Made by a program: the position numbers and the translations under genes | The notes under the pieces: model-generated | What the model saw: the letters and a program-made list of their open reading frames with translations, nothing else | What the model was told of the DNA's origin: nothing | Database searches by the model: none | Shown here: positions 37,528-50,290 of the stretch, piece after piece | Layout of the letters: each line of letters begins with the position of its first letter | How positions within the stretch are numbered: position 1 is the first letter of the stretch | Source: Rostratula benghalensis | Taxonomy: Eukaryota; Chordata; Aves; Charadriiformes; Rostratulidae | Assembly: GCA_013399305.1 (NCBI GenBank) | Contig: VXAI01000178.1 | Coordinates: forward strand, 974,958 to 1,038,957 | Direction: 5' to 3' | Length of the DNA: 64,000 nucleotides

Positions 37528-37999
37528 CATAAACTAATTTCCTTGTTCCATTAAGTACCAGGGGTTGTAAGACAAGGCGGTTTAATAATTTCCTAGAAAT
37601 CTGATAGAGCCTGATAAGCGGCTGTGGTCTCGCAGACAGAACAAACAGGTACAATGCAGCTTGCAAGCTTTATTTAGATCTCTTATTTTCAAGCTCAGCA
37701 CCTAAATCCCTCCTGAAGTACCAGAGGATTCCCCCAGCTCTGCGCAGACATGAGGCCACCTTCCCACCAGAGTTGCTTTACAAAAGAGACACCTATTTGA
37801 CAAATAAAGAGGTGAAGACAAAGAGGTGAAGACCAGGATCCAAAATGCAGTTGGACCTCCCTCCCGACTTCCTCTAATTCACCAGGGAGTGAGTCTATAA
37901 GAGGCATTTACAAGTATTTACAGGGAGCTGAAGAAAACATAAGTAGATATTTCAAGTAGATCATAGACAGCCAAATTACAGGCACTTGTCCTACACCGT

Positions 38000-38107
38000 C
38001 ATAGAATCATAGATTGGTTCTCGTTAGAAGGGACCTCAAAGATCATTGAATTCCAATGTCCATGCCATGGCAGGGATGCCTCCCACTAGACCACAGCATG
38101 TCTCCTA
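38000..38107 (-). mobile_element. CR1 LINE 3' end, minus strand
   Basis: The plus strand reads 'catagaatcatagattggtt', 'gaagggacctcaaagatcat', 'gaattccaatgtccatgcca' and 'atgcctcccactagacca'. This is the reverse complement of a CR1 3' terminus like the 15.8 kb copy. About 105 bp is retained. Confidence 0.9.
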
Positions 38108-39577
38108 TTGTCATCAGACAAACCTTAGACCTCTCATAAAATCCTTGTTGGTTGGAGGTGGTATTTTTGTTTATTTGGTTTTTTGTTGGGGGTTTTTTTT
38201 AATAGTAGACTATCACAAAGTCTCATTTGATGCTGGAAGAGACCAGAGCGAGCTGCAGGTCTTGGTAGTGTCTCTCTAGAAGGTGTAAAACCTCTGGGAC
38301 ATAGGACATAATTTTTACGGACAATCTGATCTGGAGAGAAATGTCTTCTTGACTTGAGATTGCTCATTGGCCTGATGAGGAATGTGTAAGAAAGGAGCAT
38401 TCATCAGGCATTTGCAACATATTAATACCAGTAAGTTCACCCTGTGTTTATCTGTAGGATTTCTTAGATGTTTCCAGGGGAAAAAAAAATAATAAAAGAG
38501 GTCCTTCTACCTTCAAACCAAGATTCCCATGAAGAGGATGCATGTCCTTTTCTGCCTCTTGGAAGGAACCAATGGAAGTTTGGTGGAATGATTTTAATAG
38601 TATAGCCTCTGTGATAAACAAATATGATTAACAAATAGTAACTTTATCACTCTTTGAAGTCTCCACCCAAACAGATGCTTAAACATACGTATCATAAATA
38701 TTGAATACCAAGTTCTTTTTTTTTTTGCTTTCCAAAGATTTTTCACACTTCTTTCTAAAACATGTAAACACATTGTCCCTATAAATCCCCAGAATGATAT
38801 ACTAGTAGTGGCTAGAAACCAAATTTCCAGTCTCAGCTTGTTCACAGTCAGGTTTGTTCCTTCCATGTGTCCTTCCTGATGGCTTGACACTGGGGGCAAT
38901 GGGTCCAATGCCATAATTTCATATGGGAATCGTGATTATTTTTAAAATGGTATGATCTGACTGTGGAGCTGAATTCTGATGTAGAGAGAAAGTCCCTTCA
39001 TCAATATTCACTTTGCTTCTGAACAGACAGGCAAGTGGGCAAGTTGTCACGTCCCACACTGCCTTTTTGGGGGTGGTATGAACCTGATGGAGAACCACAT
39101 GCTCCACTGAACAAGCACTTAAGGGGTCATTGCTTCTGGCCCCATCAGGGGGCCGTGATCACACATTTTTGGGCAATTTCAGGTGCTCAGGTAAGCACCA
39201 ACACTGGTTAATTATCCATGGAAACAGCCACGGACAGAGTCATGAGTATATTTAGTATTGAGTCATTGATGAGGAGCCCAGTTTGCCTTTTTTTGTCTGT
39301 TAGGATCAAACTGATGTGTGCCCCATAGGACTTGGCCTCAGCCACAGGAGAGGTTAATGTTGTGACTGTCATTGTAAAGATCAAGGTGCCTTTCTGCAAG
39401 GGAACGGACAGCCTTCTTGCTAATCTACTCAGAATGAAGAAGTGCTTTCCAAACAGAGCTGAATCAAGATGAGTTTCAGTTAGATGACACGGAAGTTGGG
39501 AAGGAAGAAGGTAAAGCAATCAAGAGGAAAGAGAAGAATTTTTTGGATACTGCTACAAATTCCATGTTTGAATTACC

Positions 39578-39602
39578 AAAAAAAAAAAAAAGGGGGGGGG
39601 GG
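39578..39602. repeat. Adjacent homopolymers A14 and G11
   Basis: Fourteen A are followed directly by eleven G, then AAGAGGG. This is a pure purine tract on the plus strand. Confidence 0.9.
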
Positions 39603-41594
39603 AAGAGGGCCACAATTTTATTGTGTAAGAATTTCCTAAATCTGGATGTTTTCTTTCAGATCATCTGTCATGTGCAGAGATCTCTCATCTTTCACTCATA
39701 ATGGTTTTTGAGGGTTGGAATTTAGTCAGGTGAAGAACTGCACTTCTCTTCTCCTTACTTTCTCTCAAGAGAGCTTAGACACCAAGCTCATGTGATGATG
39801 CTGATAAGTAGACACAGACATTTAGTCTAGAGATGAATCCTGAGTGATTTTTTTCTCCTTTTTCCACCTGTTTCTGAGATGATGTACTGTATACTGAAAG
39901 CCCATCAAGCTCATCCACATGAGGTTGCCATGTATGTGTGTGTGACAGCCACTCTGGGCAAGAAGAACTGTTGCTTAGTCTAGACCCTGGGCTGAAAGGT
40001 ACTGCAGCATCCATCCCTCTTCTAAATTAGCCATGCTCCATTTTAACAGTACTGGGATTTTCTGCCCGTATAACTCAGGATCTCACTTGGGCAAGGGAAT
40101 CATTGCCATGGGAGCAGCTGCTGCAGCAACTGGACCTGTGGTTTCAGTACTCGGTCTTTTCCTGTTGGTGGATGGTACATGGCCTCTTGCAAGGAAAACA
40201 GACTTTGCCAAGCAGAAAAACAAGCCGTCACTGTTACAAAAGCAAAAATGAAAAGCAAAACCTAAGCTTGCCAAATTAATTCTTGTGAATCAAAGCGCCA
40301 GGACTATTGCAGCCTATTTTCAGACAATACTTGCTGAAGACACTCCTAAAGAAAACCAAGAGGGTAAATATAAAAGTACCAAAAAATCTAACTAATCCCA
40401 GGCTTATATATACCTGAAAAGTACTTTGTCTCCAGGATAGAAGAACTAGCAAGTGCTGTTGATCTAAAGAACTCACCATTTACATGACTCTAAGGGGGTC
40501 CTCACAAATCCTTGCTGGGACCCAAATAGAAGTCAGAATGAAGGTCAAAGCTAAGAGTAAATTCAATCTGGCTTCAGACTTGCCTTGTGGAAGGGGCCGT
40601 CTTGTTCCCATCAGCATTGGTCATTTTGTGGATGCTTGATGAATCGTGATGTTTTTTGTTCTTTCCTGGGATAAATTTTCACCTTCCTGTGGATAATGAT
40701 CTAATAGTGTTGTAAGAGTGGCTGAAAAAAGGTGCTGAAAGTGAGAGGCTGCAGAGGGTGAGGAGTACTTTGAGGCTACTCCTTTCAGAAGAAGTTGAGG
40801 ATTGCATGAGATCGTAAGCATTTTTTTGTACTAATGTTCACCAAGCATGGGATCATGAAACAAGCACTTCCTGCCCCAAGGAACCTTTTATATCCCCACA
40901 GGGAGAAACATCTGGATGGCTAGTCCATTTGGGTGAACCATATTGGTTGCTGGATGGTCCTCTAAGCTCCACTTCTCCAGCAGCCTTGAACTTACCTGCA
41001 GATGGCAAGACAAGAGCATAGCATTGTCCTATTCTCAAAAAACAACAATCAGTGGCTTCACAGTCCTGTAGCCAGAATAGGGTTCATTTCAGATATGATT
41101 TCTTTTATATCTAAAATACTTTGCAACGCATATCAATATATGACTGTTAATTGATGACAGATTTGCTAGCATCTAAGGTACAGCTATGAGGTATCCTGGT
41201 TGGGAACATGGCAAGGATATTCTTACTATTTTGGGGACCACTGCAGCTTCCAAATAACTTTTGTAACCAAACGTTTTGTGCCTACAAGGCTGAGTTGACT
41301 GAACTACAAACCTCCCACTATCCAGCCACTAACGAGTCCTTTGTATGCTCAAATCCAGCCTGAGATACTGAGATACACAGCTGTTTCAGTTATTCCCAGC
41401 ATCCAGGTTCTCCTTAATGATGTTGCTACTCTCTGAACCTTTCACAGTTGCTCAGCGGTGTTTTGGTTCCAGGATCTACAAAGGTCAGCTCCAGATGGAT
41501 CACAGCTCTCATGCCCTGTAGCATGAGGATGTCCTGATGCACACAGACCAGAATTGCCTTCATAAATTTTTTGATAAGACTTATCCAAGAAATT

Positions 41595-41660
41595 TAATGA
41601 TGACAATAGTAACGATAATGATGGTGATAATGATAATGATATTAATAGTAGCAATAGTAA
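41595..41660. repeat. Imperfect (GATAAT/GATGAT)n tract
   Basis: The stretch is built of degenerate GATAAT, GATGAT and AATAGT units. It is a decayed trinucleotide-type microsatellite. Confidence 0.75.
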
Positions 41661-42194
41661 ATCTATATTAGGCCTGTTGGGTCTTGGCGGGGATGATTTA
41701 TACTAGACAAAGAAGAACAATGCTTCTTGGGATTATGTGAAGCAGGCAGATAATTTAATACACATGTTCTGGGTTTCTGCCCTCTGGTCAGTGGTTTCTG
41801 GGACAGAATCACAACAAGGAACATATTCTCAGAACTGACAGGGCAACGGTCTCCCAGTACTGGGTATTCAATTTATTTAATGAACTGGATGGCATAAATA
41901 ACATCCTCGGGGAAGAGAAAAACAAATACGTCACCAGGTTCAGATCAATCGCAGCTGATGAAGTGGCAATGATTCCACTAAAAAAGATGCTGGCATGGAG
42001 ACTTTCCAGGTATGGGTTTATGGTACAGATTTGAGAAAGTTTTTAGCAGTTGAGTAGTTTAAAAGGGCAAGAGGGGTCTAAATTACAGTATAAGGGAAGC
42101 CAAGCTATGTACTGGCTAGTCTAGAATAAAAGCTGAGGAACTCTAAGTAGACATAAATCTTTGGACACTTTTTGGAAAACTCCCTTGTGCAGTA

Positions 42195-42430
42195 ATAATG
42201 TTAGCACTTGTTACTAATACCTGGCTTTTCATCAGTAGAATTCAAAACATTTTACGAGGCAGTTCAGTTTCATTATCCTGTCTTTATAAATGGGGATTTT
42301 GAAATACAGGGATAAGAAGTTACCACTTAGAAGGCCAGAGGGAGAGGGAGGAAGAGGACCATGTATCCTGAGCCCCCGTCCAACACACTCAGAACTTGCT
42401 GTTTTTGTAGAGGCAGAGATCAAATTCAGG
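42195..42430 (+). repeat. Probable ancient MIR-like or amniote repeat relic
   Basis: The central part reads 'ttatcctgtctttataaatg' followed by 'gggattttgaaatacaggga' and 'agaagttacc'. This lines up with the conserved 'ttatccccattttacagatg' and 'aaactgaggcacagagag' blocks of MIR-like and related old amniote repeats. A later 'gaggcagagatcaaattcag' fits the usual 'ggcagagctgggattagaac' block. The similarity is partial and judged from memory, so class and limits are uncertain. Confidence 0.45.
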
Positions 42431-43814
42431 GTGGCTGCAGAAATATATCTGAGGACAAGCTTTATTTAATTACCAGTTATAGAACCAAGACATGAAATTC
42501 CCTCACTCCACCCTTCAATCTGGCCCTCTCTTGACCCAGGAGACCAAAGCAAGATGCAGTTCTCCACGCAGTATGTGAGCATTCAAAACAGTCCCACATC
42601 TGTACAAGGTTGGCTCCCCCTCAGCCGATTTCACAAGACAGAGGCAAGCAAGAACTATTTCGACTCTTTAAATAACAATGGAAAAGTTTTGTGTGACCTT
42701 TTTGAAAAGTTTCCCCCATATTCTTTCTTGGAGAGGGATGAAGCTCTTTTGATAGAGGATGGAGCTCACATCACAACCCAAAATCCCTGGTCATCTGTGC
42801 TGCCTGTCTGTTCACTCACCCCCTGACTGGTTTAGGGGAGAAAGTTGGCTTCCCAGGCTGCAAAACACAGGCAGAAGGAGCTTGGTTTGCCCTCAAGCTG
42901 ATTCTCTCCTTCTTGCTATGAGGGTATAAGTGACAGTCACCACTTGGATGTGAGAATTTGCCCCCAAATCAATTGGAGATACCAGCATAATGTTTGTGTA
43001 ACCACTGTTGTCATATCTGAGGTGTTCTACTCTCTGGGTTTATGACCCCAAGCTGAGTGTCTGAGTTTCCTGTGCAAAGCTGGATGGCTTAAATGGCCAG
43101 TCTAAAAGATACTTTGTGCCAAAAGATAGAAGGAAATTATATGCAAAATGCTTACCTAAAACCCCATCAATCTCTGGGCCCTAAAGGCTTGGGATGCAGT
43201 CATGTTGACAGCTGTCTTTAATTAGGCACTGAAGCTTGAAGACCTCCTTAAGAGAAGGCATCTAAAACTTCTGTTTCCAGGAATGTAAAGGACTTGCTGC
43301 TCCTTGTTAGGAGCAATGTCGCTGTGGGGGTACCACGTCATCAGAGCCAGTGGACCCCCAAAGAGTGTCCTACCAACTACATTAAAACCCTGCTTACTCA
43401 TACTCTTTCCTTTTCAGGATTCACGAGATATCATATTCATTCTTTCCTCAACTCCCTCCCAGCTGACAGGTAGGGAAGAAGGCATCACTGCGCAGGACAG
43501 TCCAAGGCCTGGAAGCCGAATTACACAAAACCTGAGAGGATTGAATCCCTTTGGCTGGAAGGTGAACGTGTATTTCAGAGTCCCGCTTTTTGTAGGAGTG
43601 CTCTGAACACCACCACCAGCTTTCAGCCTTTCCAATTTTAAAACTTCCTAGCATTTCCCATGAGAAGAATGAAGACTAAATGGATAATCCAAGTCCTTTC
43701 AGAACAGGATTTGCTTACACTGATTCCTTAGAGGTAGTTCAGAGCTCACTGCAGATGTTCAGGCCACACTTGAAAACCATTCCATGGTTTTATTTCATTA
43801 ACATATTAATGAAT

Positions 43815-43854
43815 GTTTCTAAAGTTTTTGTGGTGGAGTTTCTAAAGTTTTTGT
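43815..43854. repeat. 17-bp direct repeat
   Basis: gtttctaaagtttttgt occurs at 43815-43831 and again at 43838-43854, six bases apart. It is a small local duplication. Confidence 0.9.
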
Positions 43855-44485
43855 TGCTGCTGAATTATCTTGACGTTGCTCCAAGGCTGCCAACTACTCT
43901 AGGACCTCAGGAACACAGACACCTCTCTCTAGTTTCTGGCTGTTGATAGGATGTGAGTAGGAACCAAGCTTTTAGTCACCACGCCAGAAAAATATAAAAG
44001 ACTAAGACAAGATTCACGCTAGAAATGGCAGAATTGAGTTGAGATCAGGGATCCTGAAGAAAGGGAGACCGGACTCTGTGGGTAAATTGTGACAACTAAG
44101 ACCTACCTAAGTCTTGTTTAAAGGTTCTTTCTTATCTCAGTAGAAGAAGAACCTGAACCTGAAAACGTGAGGATGTCTGCAGTAACTCTGGGTTTGACCT
44201 AGAAAAATCTTTTCACACTCCTCACCCTCATGAAGTTGTTTTCTCGTGACATCTGATGATGTAACTCTGGTACGTGGATTCACGAGAGCAAAGGTTGCCA
44301 TTGAAAATGTCTGGGTACAGATAATGTCTGCAAGTAATAAGTAATGAATTAAGCTACATCGGCCAAGCTCCTTTTGTAACAGAAGGTACCATGTAGTTGT
44401 CTAGAGAACTGTAACTGGCTTTACCTCCCAAGGGCTTTTCAGGTTTTCTAGACAGCTCAGCTTGAAAGGAATGTGCTCCCTGGTG

Positions 44486-44493
44486 TGACGTCA
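44486..44493. promoter_or_regulatory. Perfect CRE palindrome TGACGTCA
   Basis: The canonical CREB/ATF octamer lies in unique sequence. CpG-containing octamers are uncommon in this CpG-poor DNA, but no promoter elements surround it. A second perfect copy lies at 53456-53463. Confidence 0.2.
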
Positions 44494-46011
44494 GCCCCCT
44501 GGTCTCCAGCAGGCAAATGGAAAAGATCAGATTGTACTAGGTGTCCATATGCTTGCCAAGCACTTTGCAATGATAAATGGATATGGAAAAGCTTATATGC
44601 AAATGTATCTGTGCATGGAGATGAATCACTCAGAGAAAACAGATAATCACTTTTTAAAAACTACATGGCCGATTGCCCAAGTGAGATAAATCTCCAAGTT
44701 TTCTCCAAAGACTGTCTGAAGCAAAGAGACTAATCTAAGTTATTTCTGCTACCCCCCACTCATGTAGCAACTGGGACAAAGTTTACATTTCTTAGGAGAA
44801 GGGAAAAAGATCAGTGTGTTTAGTTCAGCAGAGGGAGGATGAGGCAGGATGTAACTGATCCTTGTATATCTATCAACAAAAAAAACCCAAACACTGGACT
44901 AGGAGGAGAGTTTTGTAAACAACAGAGAAGTAGGTATAACCCAGCATTTCACACCTACAGGCTGGATATAGAAGAACACCACAAAAATGAGGTTCTAGTA
45001 CAGTTGTGTCATAGAAATATTTCTGTAATAATCAGACATTTATTCAAGGTAGAGCTAGATATGATTGTACATGGGAGTAAATGGTATCACTATCTCTGAC
45101 CAGCTCTCACTAGCTTCTAGATTGGAGGGGTGGGACTTGCACTTGGTTGCAAGAGATGGGCCATCATCCAAAAAACATCACAGCCTAACCACTAGCCGAG
45201 TCTTTAGCCAATTAAGTTCCTTCTTGTTTTTACTTATTTTTGTGCTTAATTTCTCCTTCCCAATTCCAGGTGACAGAATAGGAGAGTGTTGACCCGTTGA
45301 GTCTTTGTTTATACATTTTTTGGGCTGAAAACATCTATGAGCTCCTAAAAACCAAATTGCAAAGCATATCATATTTCAGAACTTTGGTTTGCACCCTACT
45401 CAAAAGAGCAAAAATCTGCACATTCAAACCAGTGAATTTACTCCAGAGAAAAGCTGGGAGGGAAAAAAAAATGCATGTACTATTGTTGGGTTCTGATGTT
45501 AGCCGTGAAATGGAGAATCCTAAGTCAATGCTACACAACTTCTTGAGATCCCCTGATATGATTGTAGTCTGCTATTTCTTTTCCCATGTTTTCCTATACA
45601 AATTCATCCAGGAGAAAAACCTGGAAGATCATAAGAGAATTTTGACTTTTCCAGGGTAATCTTACAGACTAAGTGATCCAAAATTGCAGAGTAATGCCTG
45701 GTGAATGGGAATGTACTTGTGGAGTAGGGTAAAGAAAAAAGCCAGTTCTAACCTTAAATGTAACATTAACAACTTGGCCAACAATTGGTTGACAAGCTGG
45801 AGAGGTAGTAGAGACAGCTATAAATAGTGAGACATCTAGTACTAGACTATCCAGGCAACACTGCACATAACTTTTGGGTACATCAAGGAAGTTCAAGAAC
45901 TATGATATTATGATGTTACTCAAGATAGAACTTACGTGGTCCTTAAATAGTAGGTTAAGTCATTCTCTAACAACAGACTCCAAACCAGACCTCGGGATGA
46001 CAGGAATAAAA

Positions 46012-46157
46012 TAATCACAGAAATTTAGGGCTGGAAGGGACCTTCTGAAGTCATCACATCTTGTTCTGTTCTCTGAGGCAAGATAATTACTTCTAACAGA
46101 TGTGTGTGTGACCTGTCTTTAAGCACTGTCAGAGAAGGAGATTCCTGAACATAACTG
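46012..46157 (-). mobile_element. Old CR1-like LINE 3' end, minus strand
   Basis: Plus-strand blocks 'atcacagaaatttagggctg', 'gaagggaccttctgaagtca' and, further on, 'ctgtctttaagcactgtcag' with 'gaaggagattcct' match the reverse complement of an older CR1 type also seen in turtles and crocodilians. It is clearly more diverged than the other copies here. The right boundary is vague. Confidence 0.7.
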
Positions 46158-49116
46158 AACTAAGCTTTTGTAAACATTGTGCCTACAGAAAGTCCTTTTT
46201 TAATCATAAGCATCGTTTCTTGATCTTTTCTCAGGAGACAAAATAATTGATCTGCTCAAATTCCACATTTCTGCATATGGGCGGATGTATTGTTTTTTAC
46301 ACTCAAGATCGTCAAGCTTATAACATGTATTCACTGCCTTTTTATATGCCCAGAATGTACCACCTAATGGTGACAACAGTACATGAAAAGAAAAATTGCC
46401 CTGTGGATTACTATTCTGCTTGCTAATGAACCCAAACTATCATTTTTTGTATTGATTCCAACTTGGACATACCCAGTTTCAATCTTGCGTAGTTTTCTCC
46501 AGAAAACCTCTTCCCATGTGATGTAAGGTTCTGATCAAGGGGTACATACTAAACTCAAGGTTTCTTTTGAATCTGAGAAAAATAATAACTTTTTCATTTA
46601 AACAGTCAAGGTTACTGCCATTTTGAACCTCAAAACAACAAACTGCAAAGCAACAAACCAATAAAAACTCTACATTTACAGGGAATATAATCTGAGAAGC
46701 AGAAGCAATTTTAGAGATTCCAGAACATCAGTTAATTGTATTTTATGCGATGACATCATGCTTCACTGGGCCAGAATAAATGTAATTTTTAAAAAGGCTT
46801 TTGTAATGAGGTATAGCAGAAATTTACAGTCTTAAAAAACAAAATGAAAGAATTCTTCACTCAGGGACACCCTGTGAAAAAGTTGTTCTAATTGCTGATT
46901 TCAACAAGAGGATATGATGTTTTTCATTTCAAGAATACCTTATCGTTTAGCAATAACAAATTGGAAGGGTTATTTGTTGTAGCTAGGAATATTATTTTAG
47001 TACATTTGTTTGCTGCCCAGGTTCTCTTTTAGAAATACACTAATGGCTGGAGGAACAGGATCAGAGATCTAGTAAGTAAGGACACAGAGTCATTCCTAAA
47101 CTTTCCACAATGGCACCTGAGGCTGGATTGAGCTTTGTTTTCTGACATTTGATTTAAATTAAACTAAGAAAAAAAAAAAAAAAAAAAACTTAGCCAAAAT
47201 GTCCATTTCTCCATGTGTCCATTTGTAGCTTAGGAACAAGTGCTTAACTGACATTTAGTGTTCAAAAACATATCCTACTAAGTTTATGCATAAGTGCTCT
47301 CAAAAAGTACACCACGTTTTAAAGGCCTCTTCAGTCTAGTAGAAGAAGTTCTAATAAATCCCAGTGTCTGGAATCTGAAGATAAGTTAATTAAGCTGCAA
47401 AAGGGAACAGGTTTAAGAAATGGTTATGATTTACTATTGGAAAGATCCTTTAAGGGAAAAGGCAGCTCCCCTTCTTCTTCAGGACTGGGTGGCTTTCTGG
47501 AAGAAGTTCCTAAGGCAGACAACTTAGTACTGGATTCAGGAGGGGGGAAATAATTTTTATTTCTAGCCTTTGTTTTCCATATCAGATTTAAAACCTTCCT
47601 GGTCTGCAAATCCTTTTAAGGCAGACACACCCTCTAACCTCCTGATTAATAGTTTGTTGTCTTAGTTTCTAGGCCACCCTGAATTTCACGTTTCATCTAA
47701 AAGTCTCTTCTGGCGTCATACCTAAAGTGAAATATATTTCCTTGCAGTGCTCGTTGTAGCATTAACAGTCTCAACAGTTTGTCCTGCTTTCGTCATGCCA
47801 TGTTATAACATACAAACTCAGAAATCCAGTTCAGAGGTCACAAAGTTGCTTCAGTCACAGTGCTCAGTGGAGGAACATCATATAAATGATGGCAAATCTT
47901 CATAAAAATAGATAGCAAGACGAGGATGGGAATCAGTGTCCTACAGTCTCTGTTTCTTCTCTGTCCAGTGGATTTTCAGAGAACTCTTGAAGGTTCTAAG
48001 ATATCCACAAGCTTGGATATCCGGGAAACATCCACATCACCAAGCCATCTATTACTGAGCCACAGTGGCTCAGTAAAAAGACCTTGTTGTGTCATTGCAG
48101 TTACTCAGCTGTGTCACCTATCAACCCAAAAGGTTCATGCACTGATTTAATTAGACTTTACATTGCTCAGACCCAGGACCTCATGTAGCAAGTGCAAGAG
48201 AGTTCAGGGCTGATTGTGTGCAGCTGCTAAAAGTTGTTCTGCAAGCAATCAAGTGTGGGGAAAAAAAAAAAAAAAGAAAAAAAAAGAAAAAAGCCTGAGG
48301 ACGTATTTTATTCAGCTCAAGTGTGGCTCAGCAGGAGAACTAGGGCCTGGATGCATGAAGGACTGTAAATTCCACTGAGATATTTCCAGGATTGTTTTCT
48401 GAGGATCCCATTTAAAGAAGGAAATGAGTCAGGCTGCCAGGCTTCTTCCACAATTTCTCATACCCTGGGGCTGGAAGTCAATGTCTTAAGTAGCCCTAGG
48501 GGTGGTGATACAAGGTCTCTTAACATACACTCAGATCCGGGGTTACTTTGTTATAGACCCATGTCATTTCATATGCAGTAGGAAAAACACAAATTTGAGG
48601 GATTCTGAGGTGTTTGCTTGGACTCACCTGTGCCAAAACAGGCATCTCCACTAGAATTAGTTATTCAAGTTTCCTTTAAAATGGAAAAAACAAACCAAAA
48701 AGCATCCAGAAAAGTAATTTCAATGTGTGGCTTTGTTCTGAAAGCAGCAGAATCCTAAGAGAGTGAGATTAATCCTTCAGTGAATTTTAAAAGTGCCTCC
48801 ATTTTGTCAATGAGTCTGAAAGAAAGTTAACCAACTAATTACCCTGCCTCAATCTAAGATGTGGCATAATAAATGAAATGGGATGTCTAGATATGGATAG
48901 AGAGCCTTTGGTGGCTCTCAAGGCTAGGTCTGAGTTGGTGGTATTACACATAACCATAGAAAGATAACAATGAAGGTTTGTAACATAAGATTCAGATGAA
49001 ATTTCCTGCAATGGCACAGGGTCTCTGTGCATCTTGGAGGTAATGCAGCTGCCTACAAACAAGGTATCTTGCATGGCCCCCAGGTACTACCATGAGAGGA
49101 TGCAGGTCTCCTGAAA
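46158..49116. other. Non-coding DNA, mostly unique
   Basis: No gene is recognised. It contains a run of 20 A at 47169-47188 and an A-rich tract at 48261-48292, neither with a nearby AATAAA signal on the matching side. Confidence 0.55.
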
Positions 49117-49460
49117 GTCTTCAGGACACATCTTTGGGGGGCCTATAGGAGAAATAGGGAGGGACTCTTTATCAAGGAGTGTGGTGATAGGATGAAAGGT
49201 AATAGTTTTAAACTGAAAGAGGGGAAATTCAATTTAGAGGTCAGGAAAAAATTCTTTACTGTGAGGGTGAACACTGGAACAGGTTTTCCAGAGAAGTTGT
49301 GGGTGTCCCTTCCCCTCTGAGGCCAGGTTGGATGGGACTTTGAGCAACCTGGCCTAGTGGGGGTGTCCCTGCCCAGCGCAGAGGCATTGGAACTAGGTGA
49401 TCTTCAAGGTCCCTTCCAACCCACCCAGTCTATGATTCTATGATTCTACAATTCTATGAC
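49117..49460 (+). mobile_element. CR1 LINE 3' end, about 340 bp
   Basis: Blocks in order: 'ggcctataggagaaataggg', 'gggactctttatcaaggagt', 'aaattctttactgtgagggt', 'gagcaacctggcctagtggg', 'gatcttcaaggtcccttcca', then four variant octamer units ending at about 49460. It is 5'-truncated, with a short internal deletion after the 'gtgagggtgaacactgg' block relative to its sister copies. Confidence 0.94.
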
Positions 49461-49971
49461 TCATTTATATCTTCCATGCTGAAGTTGCCTTTAAGGCACC
49501 ACGAATGACACAGGATTCCTATATATGCATAATTTAGTAGATGTTTTAATTTTTGCGTGTCCCTACTTGCAATGATAACCCTCATCCTTCGCCTGTCCTA
49601 CAGGTGGGTAAGGAGCAGAGGGAGCATGGTGAGGGCTGATTGTGAAGATGCTAAAGGCGGTGACTCTGAGACACTCAGGTATGTGAGGGATTTCAAGGTG
49701 AGACTCTTGGCTGCTTCATTGCTCCTTCATTCAGGTACAGACTGTGATAACATAGGGACGAAACAGAGCCAGGGTTCAGTGGTGCTCAGAAAGGAAACTT
49801 AAGAGCTTTTCCCAGATATGAGCTATGACACACTGTGATATCTCTTGTGCAGCCAGAGAATATCAGGACCCCCACAAAAAACTCCAGATGCAGTTTTGTG
49901 TATCAGGTGCCGAGGAAAGCGTGGGAAGAACAAGGAGTCAGTGACATTGCTCTGAACCACTAGTTCCTTAC

Positions 49972-50286
49972 CCCAGGAGGTGTTAATCTGCAGCTGGACT
50001 CCAGATATGGCTCTTGGTGGAACACCTGCAGTGATTTGGGCCTGGACTTCACCCACATTTCCTGTAAAAGGGCAATAAAAAGCAGCAATCAAATAAAAAG
50101 CAGAATCTCTGCTGCATTGCACCAGTTTGCCTGATGAACCTGGAGCTCCAGATAACAATTCCACTTGAAATAGGTAATGATGGTTAACAAACAGCAGCCC
50201 AGTTACTTGAGACAAAGCTGAAAGCTGTGTGCAACTGAAGAAAACAGTCTGATCATGTTTCTTCTCTAACTTTTCCAGACCAGCTG
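49972..50286 (-). CDS. Candidate coding exon(s), unidentified protein
   Basis: On the minus strand a frame is open across 315 bases (105 codons) and beyond. Upstream (50291-50352) is an exceptionally long pyrimidine tract ending in a 'tttggcag' acceptor, so an exon could start at 50286. A second acceptor, 'cccttttacag', would start it at 50061. The right edge is a good donor, CTGGG/gtaagg, at 49972/49971. The 90-base version is phase 1-1 and reads NVGEVQAQITAGVPPRAIS, then GVQLQINTSW. That alternating hydrophobic pattern resembles a beta-strand extracellular segment. The 5' part of the longer version is more intron-like. I do not recognise the family. It could be an exon of a larger minus-strand gene whose intron fills this region, or a chance coincidence. 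Confidence 0.33.
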
Positions 50287-50290
50287 CTGC

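Larger units (their letters stand above)
30096..37999. other. Non-coding DNA, mostly unique, 7.9 kb
   Basis: No named gene. A candidate terminal exon at 32.24 kb, three microsatellites, small tandem duplications (30142 and 2 x 14 bp at 37806-37833), A runs at 35722-35738 and 37233-37245, and an inverted-repeat block at 37.5 kb are the only structures I can point to. A 169-codon open frame at 34552-35061 contains a poly-leucine stretch from a TTA repeat and looks random. Confidence 0.5.
38108..46011. other. Non-coding DNA, mostly unique, 7.9 kb
   Basis: No named gene. Listed separately are an A14-G11 homopolymer pair, a GATAAT-rich tract, an ancient repeat relic at 42.2 kb, a 17-bp direct repeat at 43.8 kb and a perfect CRE octamer at 44.49 kb. 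An open frame with splice-like edges at 41807-42009 is discussed in the findings. Confidence 0.5.
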
